NCBI RefSeq assembly: GCF_028372415.1
Contig: NC_092875.1
Location: 196,244,872-196,308,871, forward strand
DNA length: 64,000 nt
Direction of reading: 5' to 3'
Source of the DNA: Notamacropus eugenii
Lineage: Eukaryota; Chordata; Mammalia; Diprotodontia; Macropodidae
A program made the translations under genes and the position numbers. Numbering within the stretch: position 1 is the first letter of the stretch; the number at the start of each line of letters is the position of its first letter. Positions 24,491 through 37,215 of this stretch are shown here, one piece after another. The notes below the pieces were generated by a model. It was given only the letters and a program-made list of their open reading frames with translations, had not been told where the DNA came from and did no database searches.

Positions 24491-27400
24491 GTTGACCAAC
24501 AGCCTTTCACTTCCTTAGAATATATATATGTTATGTTATTAACAGTGGAGCACGTGAGTCACTGTAACTTTTCTTGCATAATTTCACATGGAAAACCAGA
24601 AGCGTTGAACTGCTCCACAGTGCTACAAACAGTGTATCTGTCTCCCTGTCTTCCTGCAGTTCTCCACCATTTTTGGTTCCCATATTCTTTTCACTTGCCC
24701 AGTTTTAATTAAATAAGTTGATATTGCAGCAATTTTAATTTTTGTTTCTTCTACTGGAAGTACAACATGCTTCATTATGGTTTGAACACCTTTTCTTAAT
24801 GAATATTTATGTATATGTTTATCTATCTATTCATAGAGATTATACATGTATGTATATATGTATTGTGTGTATATACCATTTATCTCTTGGGGAATGGCTA
24901 GTGGTGAAATATTGACGTTAACTTTTATTCTGCAATCTGTCCATTCTAAATGGTCATCAGTATTTGATGTCATTAACACAGAGAGAAGCTTCCTAACCAC
25001 ACCTATTCCACTGTTTGCCAGGGCCAGGAGAATGCCTTGAGCACTGCTTTATAGACTAACCATAACTTCCCCTCTTCTTCCCAATACTGTAAAAAGTGAT
25101 TACAGATAACAGAGCTTGCTTCAACCCTGGCTCACAGCTACTCCCCTTTCCGGACTGCCATCTAGGTTGTTTTGACATATTTTCAGAAAATACATGATCA
25201 ATTTCATTCATTTTCGATACCTAAGGCAAACTCTCCCCCCTGAGATCATGCCAGAGATATTTCATCTGCATGAGTGAACCCAATTGAGTATGATACCTAT
25301 CTGACATACACAGCTTTCGTCGACACTGATAGGGAAAATGAATGCATGGTAAGTGAGTGAGTGAAGCATTGCAGAAAATCTTTGCTGAAAAATGAATACA
25401 AAATTTGGTGCTTGATTTGGCAACAAAATTTTCCTTGGTTTTGAATGGACCCATTTCTGAGTTGTTTTTAAAGTGTTTGTAACATTCTTTTTGGAACAAA
25501 TGTGCATTAAATTGGAGAACAGTTTTGCACCTGACTAGTATGTAAAGGGGGAATTATCTCCTGATTCAATAATATTCTTGTAAAAAGAAAATAGTGATTC
25601 AAGTGATAGAAATACCTGATTTACTCTCTCCCCATGGGTCACCCCACCCCAGTTCAGATGATTGAATTTGATAAAAAAGACTTCAAGATTATAATTTTTT
25701 TCACCACATGTATGAACTTTATTAGTGTCAACAAACAGTTGAAGAGCTCTTTTTCAGTAAACTTACCCTGTAAATGTGAATTCCCTGTTTTAGAGGTCAG
25801 ACAATATTCTCCATTTAGAAAATTTTATCTCTTTTTAAGACCTCAAACTACAATAGGCTATGGTTCTTTTTTTTTTGTGGCCAATATCATACGAGAAATT
25901 CAGATAGTGATTTTCATGGTATCATGTGACATGAAAGTAAATCATTAACTCAAGTTTGGGAGATATTCTTAAACCTTAAACCATCACTTTTTCAAAAGAA
26001 ATGAATTCTCTTTAAGGTAGGTCCAACACCATATCCTGCCGAAGAGCCCAAACATTCAAAAAACAAAAGGTTTTTAATGTTGCCTCAGCTCATTAATTTT
26101 GCAGGGGAAGAAAGAGCACTATAAATCCATCCTCCTCATCACTGTGTGCCCTTGTAACAGCCCTAACAATAAGGAACAGAAGAGTGCCAAGTGATTGATG
26201 GAAACATCTTGAAGTGAAGAGAACCTGGAGCATTAGCAAAACAAAAAATTATCAATGATACCCTTTCTCTTTCCTTAAAAGTAACCCCTCAGCAAGACAG
26301 TTTAAACTGATGAGACAAAGAATTAAAAGAGGAGAAAATATCTGAGACACAATAAATTAATTTCTTTTGTAGAATTTCTCTTTGTATCACCCTTAATAAT
26401 TGGAGAATTCTCTTCCTATTGGATGGTACAAGTCATTTCCTCTTCATTCATTTCCTTTCTTCAAGAAAATAACAATATAGGGCCACTTCATCTTGAAGGA
26501 CTCTGATTGTGGCTTTATTATTCCTTTGGAAAGGGTAAGTAATTTTCTCTACCCATTTGCTTGTTATCAAAAACAGGCTGCCTACATTTATTTTGTCACA
26601 TAGACGGATAGGACATAATTTGTTTTATATTCTAGCACAGAGCCAGTCTTCTGCAGCCAAGTTCTTTGCCCATTTCGACCGTATGAATTATCATCCATTA
26701 ATGCAAGCCATGTACAACATGGCACTAGCATTCTGCTGACTGATATAGACAGCTATTTTATTTTTGGAAACTAGCCTACAGCTCTTATGGCTCTGGGCTT
26801 TTGATAGACATCGTGTATTGCTATTTCAGTAGAAAATGTTAACTAGAAAAACCAAGTAGCCTGAGGGTTTGGAATCATACTTAAATTTTTAATAACTTAT
26901 CTAAAGAACCCTTTATACTTTTCGTTTGAAACTGGACTGAACTCTCCATCAGTTAATATAAACAAGGCTCCACCCCATCATGCACATTTGAATGTCAACC
27001 TTTTCCCAGAGATGTTTTGATTGGGATGTTGGAGAACCACAGGCTATGTTGTCTTCATGTGGGTGGAGGAAGACCTGGAAATCTTCCATCAAGTTTCAAG
27101 GTTTTTTGACCTTGAAAGAACTCCCTTCCATGAAGAAATCACATGAGACTAGACGAAGGAAGAAGCATGCTTATGACCTGCTCCAGGCTTTTCCTGGCAA
27201 GCCCCATGGAGCTCTTGAGATGAGTATGCTACTCTCTGTGCCAACAAAAGCACCAAATGGCATCAAAAGCACAAGTAATTTCAGGAGTGTAAGATGTACT
27301 AACGAGACTCTAGATGTGGCAAATTGGCTGAGGAAAGAGTAGTCCCAGAAGATGAAGAAAGTGAAGTCCTGCCCATAGTCCCTTTCTCCCTTTTCAATCC

Positions 27401-28094
27401 ATTTATTCTAAATGCTGCCTGGAGAAGCCTCTTAATAACTCTTTTTCTTCCAGTTTCTCTCTCTATCCAGTGGGCAGGAGGTTTGAGAGGGTAGAGAGAG
27501 GAGAACAGTTATCCTCCAAGCTGCGAGTCACAGAGTGCCTTGCTATGCCTCGTTTCCTAACTACCCATCTTTTTTAAATGCTATTTGATACTGTTATCAA
27601 AGCACCTGGCCACCAACTATGATTTGTGTCCAAACCTTGGAGTTCATGCTTTGGCTGAGAGAGAAGCTCAATTAATCTATGATTTTTGTTTTGTTTTGAT
27701 AATAAGCAAGTTAAAAAAGAGGAGAAAGGTAGTTGTAATGAGTTTTATTTGTTTGTTTATTTGCATGTTGAGTAAATATGACTCTGTTCACACTCTCTTG
27801 ACTGTTTATGAATCTGGAGAGAAACTTAAAGAAATAAACCTATGAGGACACAAGTGTAGGAATTTCATAGAAGACTCACCCTATACACATCTTTGGTCCC
27901 TGTTTCATACCATATTACATATACAGAAGCTCACAAAAACTTGTAGACATACTCATCATCCAAAAATGTTATCTGCTTTAGTATCTCTATCCTTTCCTGC
28001 TGGATTGGGAAGTGCCTGGTATTGATAGTTAACCTGATAAAGTCATATTTGGTACTGTTTTTCGTATACACTGTTTCCTCCTTTAACAAAAGTG
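24491..28094. other. Repeat-poor 3.6-kb stretch
   Basis: Apart from a short TA/TG-rich patch at 24800-24880, no repeat was recognised. The longest frames (25634-25948 and 26992-27342) have no recognisable domains. Candidate for conserved non-coding sequence. Confidence 0.4.
26992..27342 (+). other. Unrecognised 116-codon open frame
   Basis: The frame lies in repeat-poor DNA, begins at ATG 26992 and ends TAG. The product is basic, with no signal peptide, membrane segment or family motif I recognise. Probably chance. Confidence 0.12.
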
Positions 28095-29407
28095 TTTTAT
28101 TCTGAGCTTAAGAAATAAAACAAACATTCTTTTTTTTTAATGTTGTGAAAGAAAACATCGGCAAGAAAACAACTCAAGAAAAATAAAGATAGTTTAAAAA
28201 GTTTTGTTTTGTTTTGTTTTTTTCTCTGGAGATGGATAGTATTACTCAGCATAAGTCCTTCAGAGTTGTTTTGGATTGTTGTACTGCTGAAAATAGCTAA
28301 GTTATCATAGCTGATCATATTGCAATATTGCAGTTACTTTGTATACAATACATTTCACTTTGCATCAGCTCATGCAAATCTTTCCAGGTTTTTCTGAAAG
28401 CATACTGCTCATCATTTTTTTTTTATAATACAATAATATTCCATCAAAATCATGTATCACCACTTGTTCAGCCATTCCCAATTGATGGGCATCCCTCAAC
28501 TTCTAATTCCTTACTCCCAGAAAAAAAGCTGCTATAAATAAGTTTTGTACATATATGTCCTTTTCCTTTTTTGTCTCTTTTGTGATATAGACCAAGTAGT
28601 GGTATTTCTAAGTCATAAGATATACATGTTTTTAAAGTCCGTTGGGTATAGCTCCAAATTACTCTCCCGAATGGCTGAATCAGTTTAGAACTCCATCAAC
28701 AAGACATTTTTTCCTACATTCTGTGCAACATTTGTCATTTGCTTTTTATGTCTTATTAGTCAATCTAATAGGTATGAGGTACTCAGGATTGTTTCAATTT
28801 GCATTTCTCCAATGAATACTTAGAATTTTCCCCCAATATGGCTATAGATAGCTTTAATTACTTCATCTGAAAACTGATCATATCTTTTGATCATTTATCA
28901 ATTGAGGAATGGCTCGCTTTCTTTTTTTTTTTTTATAAATTTGACCCAGTTCTCTATATATTTGAGAAATGAGGCCTTTATCAGAGAAACTAGTTTCAAT
29001 ATTTCTTCACACTTACTATTGCTAATTGCATTTCCTTCCATTCTATTCTGCCCTGTTTATTTTAATCTCTCTCTCCTTTCAACCTGTCTCTCCTCAAATA
29101 TTTTGCTTCTGACTGTCCCTTTCCCCAATCTACCCACCTTTTTATTACCACTTCCTCTCATCCCTTTTTACTCCTGTAGGGTAAATCAGATGAATTTCTA
29201 TACCTAATTAAGTGTGTATTTATTTCCTCTTTGAGACAATTCTAATGAGAGTAAGGTTTCATCACTCTGTCTCACCTGCCCCCCCCTTCCCCTCCACAGC
29301 GAAAGCTTTTTCTTACCTCTTTTATGTGAGATAATTTATCCCATTTTATCCTTCCCATTCTCTTTCTCTGAGTACATTCCTCTCTCTCACCTTTTAATTT
29401 TATTTTT
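28095..29407 (-). mobile_element. Older L1, 3' part: 3' UTR, end of ORF2, then inter-ORF region
   Basis: Minus-strand L1. The 3' UTR is at 28095-28330 (CTGGAGATGGATAGTATTAC). The end of ORF2 is at 28330-29005 (ATACAATAATATTCCATCAA; ACCAAGTAGTGGTATTTCTA; AAATGAGGCCTTTATCAGAG). The element then jumps to the purine/pyrimidine-biased region that lies just after ORF1 (29006-29407; TAATGAGAGTAAGGTTTCAT, TTTTATGTGAGATAATTTAT), skipping most of ORF2. It continues at 35825 beyond the inserted full-length L1. Confidence 0.75.
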
Positions 29408-29420
29408 TAGATAGCACCCT
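29408..29420 (+). repeat. Left target-site duplication of the full-length L1
   Basis: TAGATAGCACCCT pairs with TAGATATCACTCCT at 35811-35824, a 13-14 bp imperfect pair. Confidence 0.75.
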
Positions 29421-29999
29421 ACAAGATGGCAGAGTGATCAGTAATTGCTATCTCTCTCCCCTTGTTGACTTTGACAAGCCCAGAGACTATCTCCCTGGGA
29501 AAAACCCTGGAACAGAGGGAGCAGCAGAAGGCATAAACAGACTCTCAGCCTGTGAGGCTAGAAAGATAACTAAGAAGGGTTCCTCTTGCTGCGGCCAAAG
29601 GCAACTAGCAACCTGCCTCCACCAGGGACCCCAGACATGCCTCAGCAGCTCAGTGGAATCAGGAAGACACTAGCACAGACAGCTGAGCTTGCCTATGCTC
29701 GAGCTCAGCAGAGGAGACCTCCTGTGTCCAGACCAACCCTCCCTCACACTTAATGAACTAGCTCCAGGATAAAATTGCAGGGAAACCCACAAAAACCTCA
29801 CCTAGTCTCTGCTTTCAAACACCAGCCAGCTCAGCACCAGGTAAGCTGCAGCATTTTAATTTCTAGCTGAAAGAACCAGAGTCTACAACATACAAAGACT
29901 CAAGTTTTAGACACAAGAACTGTAGGACAGAGCTCTCTGTGTCACAGATGCAGAAATCTACTTTAAGAGTCAGGAATAGAGTTATTATCATGAGGAAGA

Positions 30000-31060
30000 A
30001 GTAAAGTAGAAGTGAAAGGTCATAGAATCTTTCTTTGGGGACAAAGACCAAAGCACAAATGCCAAAGAGGTCATCATTGAGACTGTACTCCCATCTGAAA
30101 CTTCAGAAAGGAATATGAACTAGTCTGAAGCACAAAGAGGCTTCTTGGAAGAGCTCAGGATTTTAAAACCCAAATTAGAGAAACAGAAGAAAAACTGGCC
30201 AATGATTTTACAAATATGATAGAAGAATTCACTGAAGAGAACAGCTCCTTTAAAATGAAAATTGGAAAAATGGAAAAGGAAGTACAAAACCTAATTGGTG
30301 AAAATAACTCCTTAAGAACAACTGGACAGATAAAAAGGAGGTTCAAAAGTCAACTGAAGAAAACAATTTAATAAAAAAAAAGAATTGGGCAAGTAGAAGT
30401 TAATGAACCCATGAGACATCAAGAATCAGTTAAACAGAATCTAAAGAGTGAAAAGATAGAAGAAAATGTAAAGTATCAAATTGGAAACACAACTGACCTG
30501 GAAAATGGATCCAGGAGAGAAAATCTAAGGATTATTGGTTTACCAGAAAGCCATGATTAAAAAGAGCCTGGACAATATCATCCAAGAAATCATCAAAGAA
30601 AATTGCCCAGAAGTCCTAGGCTCAGAGAGCAAAATACTCATCTGAAGAATCCACTATTCGCCGCCTGAAAGGGACCACAAACTAAAAACACCAAGAAATA
30701 TTGTTGCCAAATTCCAGAACTATCAAATGAAAGAGAAAATTCTGCAGGCAGTCAGAAAGAAACAATTCAATATCGAGGAACTTGTCAGGGTCACATAGGA
30801 CCTTGCAGCTTCTACATTAAAAGACTGAAGGAATTGGAATATGATATTTCATAAGGCAAAGAAGCTGGGACTATAACCAAGGATTAGTTACCCAGTAAAG
30901 CTGAGCATAATATTTCAGGCAAGGACATTCAATGAAACAAGGGATTTCCAGACCTTCCTTATGGAAAGGCCAGAAGTCAACAGAAAATTTGATCTTCAAA
31001 TGCAGGTCTCAAGAGAGGAACAAAAAGGTAAACAGGAGGAAAAAACTTGTTACACAATAT
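30000..31060 (+). pseudogene. L1 ORF1 relic
   Basis: The coiled-coil part (about 30180-30420) is rich in Glu/Lys/Asn. The RRM start (GENLRIIGLPESHD-like) lies near 30515-30560 and is followed at once by TAA. The C-terminal domain (KFQNYQMKEKILQA-like) is near 30710. Several frameshifts and stops; no functional product. The start is approximate. Confidence 0.8.
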
Positions 31061-31651
31061 GAGCAAACTGTTTACATTCCTATAAAGGAAGATGATACTT
31101 ATTAATCTTGAGAATTGTATATTTATTATGAAATGTAAAAGGGATATCCATAGGTAGAGGAAGTGGGTATGAATTAAAAAATGTGATGATAACAAATGTG
31201 ATTTAAGGTTGTGAAGGGATGGTAATTGGAGATGTGAAAAGGTAGAGGCAGCAAAAAAGAAATTCCATCATAGGAAGAGGCACAAAAATATTTAACAGTA
31301 GAGGAAAAGAGGGGAGAGCTCATCTCTATGAGCATTTTTTTGAGAGTTACTCTCATCTGATTGGATTCCAGGAGGATACAACAAATTCAGTTAAATATAG
31401 AAATGCAATTAGCTTTATAGGCAGTAGGAGAGGAAGGGGGAAAGAAAAGGGAGAGGAGGCTAAAAGGGAAGAAAGAAATAGTAAAGGAAAAGGGGATTAA
31501 CAGGGATGGGGGCTGAAAGAAGGGAAGGAAGACTGAGGAAGGCTGTGGTCAAAAATTAAAACTCTTGGAGAGGGGAAGGGAGAAGGGAGAACTAAAAGCA
31601 TAAACAGGGGGAAAGGGGATGGAGGGAAAGACACAGATAGTAGTCATAACT

Positions 31652-34600
31652 ATGAATTTGAATGGGATGAACTCTCTCATAAAACGGAGATGGATAGTAG
31701 AATGGATTAAAAAACATAATCCAAAAATATGTTGTTAAAAAGAATCACATTTGAAATGGGGGCATACACACAGGGTAAAGGTAAAAGGTTGGAGCAGAAT
31801 ATTTTGTGCTTCAGCTGATATAAAAAAAGAGGTAGAAATTCTAATCTCAGACAAAGCAAAAGCAGAAATAGATCTAATCATAAGAGATAAGGAAGGAAAC
31901 TATATTCTGCTAAAAAACACCATAGTCAACAAAGAAATTTAATTACTAAACATATATGCTCCAAGTGGTATAGCATCCACATTCTTAAAGGAGAAGTTAA
32001 GGGAGCTACAGGAAGAAATAGACAGCAAAACTATACTAGTGGGGGACCACAAACTCCCCCTCTCTGAACTTGATAAATCTAACATCATCATAAACAAGAA
32101 AGAAGTTAAGGAGGTGAACAGAATTCTGGATGAAGTAGATATGATAGATCTCTGGAGAAAATTGAATGGGGATAGAAAAGAATATACCAGTTTCTCAGTG
32201 GTACATGGCACATATACAAAAATTTACCACGTACTAAGCCATAAAAATGTCTCAATCTAGTGCAGAAAGGCAGAGATAGTCAATGCATACTTCTCAGATC
32301 ATAATGCAATAAAGCTTACATGTAATCAAATGTTGTGGAAATATAAACCAAAAACTAATTGGAAACCAAACAATCTAATCCTAAAGAATGAATGGGTTAA
32401 ACAACAAATTAGAGAAACAATCAACAGTTTCATTCAAGAGAATGACAATAATGAAACCATCTACCAAACTTTATGGGATACTGCAAAAGCAGTTCTTAAG
32501 GGAAATTTTATATCTTTGATTGTCTACATGAATAAAATGGAGAAAGAGGAAATCCAGTGAATTGGCCATGTAGCTGAAAAAGCTCAAAGAAGAACAAATT
32601 GAAAATCCTCAAGTAAATACCAAATTAGAAGTATTGAAAGCCAAAGGAAAGATTAACAAAATTTAAATTAAGAAAACTGTTGAACCCACAAATAATACTC
32701 GGAGTTGGTTTTATGAAAAAAACAATGAAATTGATAAACCTTTGGTCAATTTGATTAGAAAAAAAAGAAGAAAACCAAATTACCAATATCAAAAAGGAAA
32801 AGGGTGAACTCACCTCCAATGAGGAGGAAATTAAAACAATAATAAGAAATTACTTCATCCAACTGTATGCCCATGAATTCGACAGTCTAAATGAGATGGA
32901 TGATTATTTTAAAAGATATAAATTACCCAGATTAACTGAAGAGGAAGTTGAATACTTAAATAACCCCATCTCAGGAAAAGAAATTGCACAAGATGTCAAT
33001 GAACCCCTAGGAAAAAATCTCCAGGGCTAGATGAATTCACAAGTGAATTCTATCAAACATTTAAAGAACAGCTAATTCCAATACTATAGAGACTACTTGG
33101 GAAAAGTGGGGAAGAAGGAGTCCTCCCAAATTCTTTTTATGATACAAATATGTTTTTGATACTTAAACCAGGAAGAGCCAAAACAGAGAAAGAAAATTAT
33201 TGACCAATTTCTCTAATGAATATAGATGAAAAAATTTAAATAAGATTTTAGCAAAAGGAATACAGCAACTTATCATGAGAATAATGCATTATGATCAGGT
33301 AGGATTCATACCAGGAATGCAGGGCTGGTTCAATATTAGGAAAACTATTAACATTATTGATTATATCAACAACAAAACTAACAGAAACCAAATGATTATC
33401 TCAATAGATGCAGAAAAAGCTTTTGACAAAACACAACACCCATTCCTATTGAAAACACTGGAGAACATAGGAATACATGGAATTTTCCATAAAATAATAA
33501 GCAATATCTACCTAAAACTTTCATCAAGCATTATATGCAATGGGGATAAGCTACATGCATTTCCAATAAGATCAGGGGTGAAACAAGGATGTCCATTATC
33601 ACCATTATTATTGAATATGGTACTAGAAATGTTAGCTGTGGCAATAAGAAAAGAAAAAGAAATTGAAGGAATTAGAATATGCAAAGAAGGAACTAAGTTA
33701 TCCTTCTTTGCAGATGATATGATGATATACTTAGAGAAACCCAGAGAATCAAGTCAAAAACTACTTGAAATAATAAACAACTTTAGCAAAGTTGCAGGTT
33801 GCAAAATAAACCCATGCAAATCTTCTGCATTTATGTATATTACTAACAAAGCCCAACAGCAAGAGATAAAAAGAGAAATTTCATTTAAAGCTAGGGTACA
33901 CACTATACATTATTTGGGAGTCTACCTGCCAGAATAAACACAGGGACTATATGAACACAATTACAAAACACTTTTCCCACAAATAAAATCAGATCTAAAT
34001 AAGTGGAAAAACATCTGTTGCTCGTGGATGGGCTGTCAATATGATAAAAATGACAATTCTACCTAAATTAATTTACTTATTCAGTGCCATACCAATCAAA
34101 CTATCAGATAATTATTTTGTAGAGCTAGAAAAAATAAAATCAAAATTCATCTGGAAGAGCAAAAGGTCCAGAATATCAATGGAACTAATGAAAAGAAATA
34201 TTAGGGAAGGTGACCTAGCTCTACCAGATCTCAAATTGTATTATAAAGCAGCAATTATCAAAACCACTTGGTACAGGCTAAGAAACAGAAGGGTAGTCCA
34301 GTGGAATAGGTTAGGTACCCAAGACACAGTAGTCAATGATTGTAGCAATCTACTATTTGATAAACCCAAGGACCCCAGCTTCTGGAATAAGAACTCACTG
34401 TTTGACAAAAATTGGTGGGAAAATTGGAAAACATTGTGGTGGAAACTAGGCATAGACCAATGCCTGACACTGTACATGAGGATAAAGTCCAAATGAGTAC
34501 ATGATCTAGGTATAAAGATTGATACTATAAACAAATTAATGAAGCAAGGAATAGTATATTGATCAGATTTATGGAGAAGGGAAGAATTTTTGACTAAACA

Positions 34601-35446
34601 AGAGATAGAAAATATTATGAAGTGTAAAATGGATAATTTTGATTACATTAAATTGAAAAATTTTTGCACAAAGAAACCCAATGCAACAAAGATTAGGAGG
34701 GAAGCAGAAAACTGGAAAAGAATTTTGCAACTAGTGTCTGTAATAAAGGCCTCATTTCTAAAATATATAGAGAACTGAGTCAAATGTACAAGAATACAAG
34801 TCATTCCCCAGCTGATAAATGATCAGAAGATATGAACAGGAAGCTTTCAGAGGAAGAAATCAAAGCTATCTGTAGTCATATGAAAAAATGCTCTAAATCA
34901 CTATTGATTAGAGAGATGCAAATCAAAACAACTCTGAGGTACCACATCACACCTATCAGAGTGGCTAACATGATAAAACAGGATAATGATAAATTTTGGA
35001 GAAGATGTGGGAGAGTTGGAGCACTAATTCATTGTTGGTGGAGCTGTGAGCTGATTCAACTATTCTGGAGAGCAATTTAGAACTATACCCAAAGGGCTAC
35101 AAAAATGTGCATACTCTTTGACCCAGCAAAATCACTTCTAAGACTGTATCCCCAAGAGACCATAAAAATGAGTAAGGGTCCAACATGTACAAAAATATTT
35201 ATAGCAGCACTCTTTATGGTGGCCCCAAACTGGAAATCAAGAGGATGCCCATCAATTGCGGAATGGCTGAATAAATTGTGGAATATGAATATAATGCAAT
35301 ACTATTTTGGTATAAGAAATGATGAACAGAAAAACTTCAGAGAGGCCTGGAAAGGCTTGTATGAACTGATGCTGAAGAAAAGGAGCAGAAACAGGAGAAC
35401 TCTGCACACAGTAACAGTCACAGTGTGTGAAGATTTTTTCTGGTAG
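31652..35446 (+). pseudogene. L1 ORF2 (endonuclease/reverse transcriptase), broken
   Basis: ORF2p nicks target DNA and reverse-transcribes L1 RNA. The frame starts at about ATG 31652 (MNLNGMNSLIK), the endonuclease start. Span about 1265 codons, the usual length. Stops interrupt the endonuclease part (for example near 31736, 31940 and 32261). The RT core is open for 220 codons (33275-33937) and keeps the motif A aspartates ([10 protein letters not shown]), motif B ([14 protein letters not shown]) and motif C (FFADDMMIY). A stop at about 33938 and a frameshift near 34035 follow, with a return to the first frame before 34832. The C-terminal region is 35105-35446. Confidence 0.95.
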
Positions 35447-35810
35447 ACTTGGAACTTCATTGCAATGCAAGGACTTAAAAAATTCCCAGTGGTCTCTTAA
35501 AGCAAAATGCCTTCCACATCCAGGGAAAGAACTATGGAATTTCATCAACATATGTAGCAGATCATTTTCTTTTATATTATGATTTGGTTTGTTTTATGAC
35601 TTCTCCCATTCCTTTTAATTCTTCCATGCAACATAACTAAAGTGAAAATGTATTTAATAGGAATGTATGTGTAGAACCTATATAAAATTGTATACTGTCT
35701 CAGGGAGGGAGGTGGGATGTAGGGAAGAGCAGGGGAGGGAGGGGAAAAATGTCTAAATTAAATGGAAGTGGTTGTAGAACACTGAAAACAAATAAAATAA
35801 TTAAAAAAAA

Positions 35811-35824
35811 TAGATATCACTCCT
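35811..35824 (+). repeat. Right target-site duplication of the full-length L1
   Basis: TAGATATCACTCCT; see 29408-29420. Confidence 0.75.
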
Positions 35825-36990
35825 TCATACTCAACTCATACCTGTGCTCTCTGTCTATATATGTTCCTTGTAACTACCCTAACAATAAGAAAGGTCTTAT
35901 CAATTACACATATCATTTTCCCACGTAGTTATGTAAGCAGTATAACCTAATTAAGTCCGCTATGATTTACCTTTCTTGTTTACCTTTTTAATGCTTCTCT
36001 TGAGTCTTATATTTGAAAGTCAAATTTTCTGTTCAAATCTAGTCTTTTCATCAAGAATGCTTGAAAGTCATCCATATCATTGAATATACATTTTTTCACC
36101 TAAAGGATTATGCTCAGTTTTTCTGAGTACCTCTTGGTTGTCACCCTAGCTCCTTTGCCCTCTGGAACATCCTATTCTAAGCCCTCCAATCCTTTTATGT
36201 ACAAGCTGTTAAATCTTTTGTTATCCTAACACTGGATCCACCATACTTGAACTGTTTCTTTCTAGCTGCTTACAATATTTTCTTTTTGACATGATAACTC
36301 TGGAATTTAACTATGATATTCCTAGGAACTTTTCACTTGGAATCTCTTTCAGGAGGCAATCGATGGATTCTTTCAATTTCTATTTTGCCCCCTGGTTCCA
36401 GAATATGAGGGCAGTTTTCCTTGCTAATTTCTTGAAAGAGCATGTCTAGGCACTTTTTTTGATTATGATTTTCAGGTAATTTGATTATTTCAAAATTCTC
36501 TCTCTCCTGGATCTATTTTCCAGGTCAGTTGTTTTTCCAATGAGATATTTCACATTGTGTTCTATTTTTTCATTCTTTTGTTATAGCATTTCTTGATTTC
36601 TTATAAAGTCATTAGCTTCCATTTGCTCCATTCTAATTTTTAAGGAATTATTTTCTTTAGTGAGTTTTTGGACCTCTTTTTCCATTTAACCTAGTCTGTT
36701 TTATAAGGTGTTATTTTCTTCAGTATTTTTTGTTTCCCTTACCAAACTGTTAGCTCATTTTTCATGATTTTCTTGCATCACTCTCATTTCTCTTCTCAAT
36801 TTTTCTTCTACCTCTCTTGCTTGATTTTTAAAATTCCTTTTCAGCTCTTTCATGGTCTCAGATCAATCCATATTTTCTTGGAGGGTTTAGATGTAGGAGT
36901 TTTGACTTTGTTGTCTTGTCCTGAGTGTGTATTTTGATATTCTTTGTCATCATAGTAACTTTCTATGGTCAGAAGCATCTATAAAAACAG
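35825..36990 (-). mobile_element. Older L1, 5' part: end of inter-ORF region and ORF1
   Basis: Continuation of the minus-strand L1 at 28095-29407. ORF1 C-terminal domain about 35995-36420, RRM about 36480-36560 and coiled coil about 36600-36870. The N-terminus near 36880-36990 reads GACCATAGAAAGTTACTATG on the minus strand. Frameshifted throughout. At 36990 the element meets an inverted copy of its own 5' region. Confidence 0.85.
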
Positions 36991-37215
36991 TTGCATGAAC
37001 CCCTAAATCTTGGGACAGTGGGCCATCTACGCTGGAAGCAAAGCCCTATTTTAACAAAGAGTTAGAAGGCAAGTAATAGGCTGAGGAAATGAGTAAACAA
37101 CAGAAAGAAATCTGAATGTAGAAAATTACAATGGTGACAAGAAAGATCAAAACACACATCCAGAAATGAAAAAAAATGAATTTGTCTTGGGACATGACAG
37201 AGCCCTAAAAGGGTT
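36991..37215 (+). mobile_element. Inverted 5' piece of L1 (end of 5' UTR and start of ORF1)
   Basis: In plus orientation it carries CTTGGGACAGTGGGCCATCT, AGGCTGAGGAAATGAGTAAA, TACAATGGTGACAAGAAAGA and GATCAAAACACACATCCAGA. These are the sense counterparts of the minus-strand ORF1 start at 36880-36990. This is opposite in orientation to both neighbours. Confidence 0.75.

Larger units (their letters stand above)
29421..35810 (+). mobile_element. Full-length L1 retrotransposon, decayed
   Basis: 6390 bp between target-site duplications, with 5' end ACAAGATGGCAGAGTG, 5' UTR to about 30000, ORF1 relic about 30000-31060, a purine-rich inter-ORF spacer, ORF2 about 31652-35446, a 3' UTR with G-rich GGGAGGGAGGTGGG, and an A-rich tail AATAAAATAATTAAAAAAAA. 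It inserted into the pre-existing minus-strand L1, whose two parts flank it. Confidence 0.95.
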
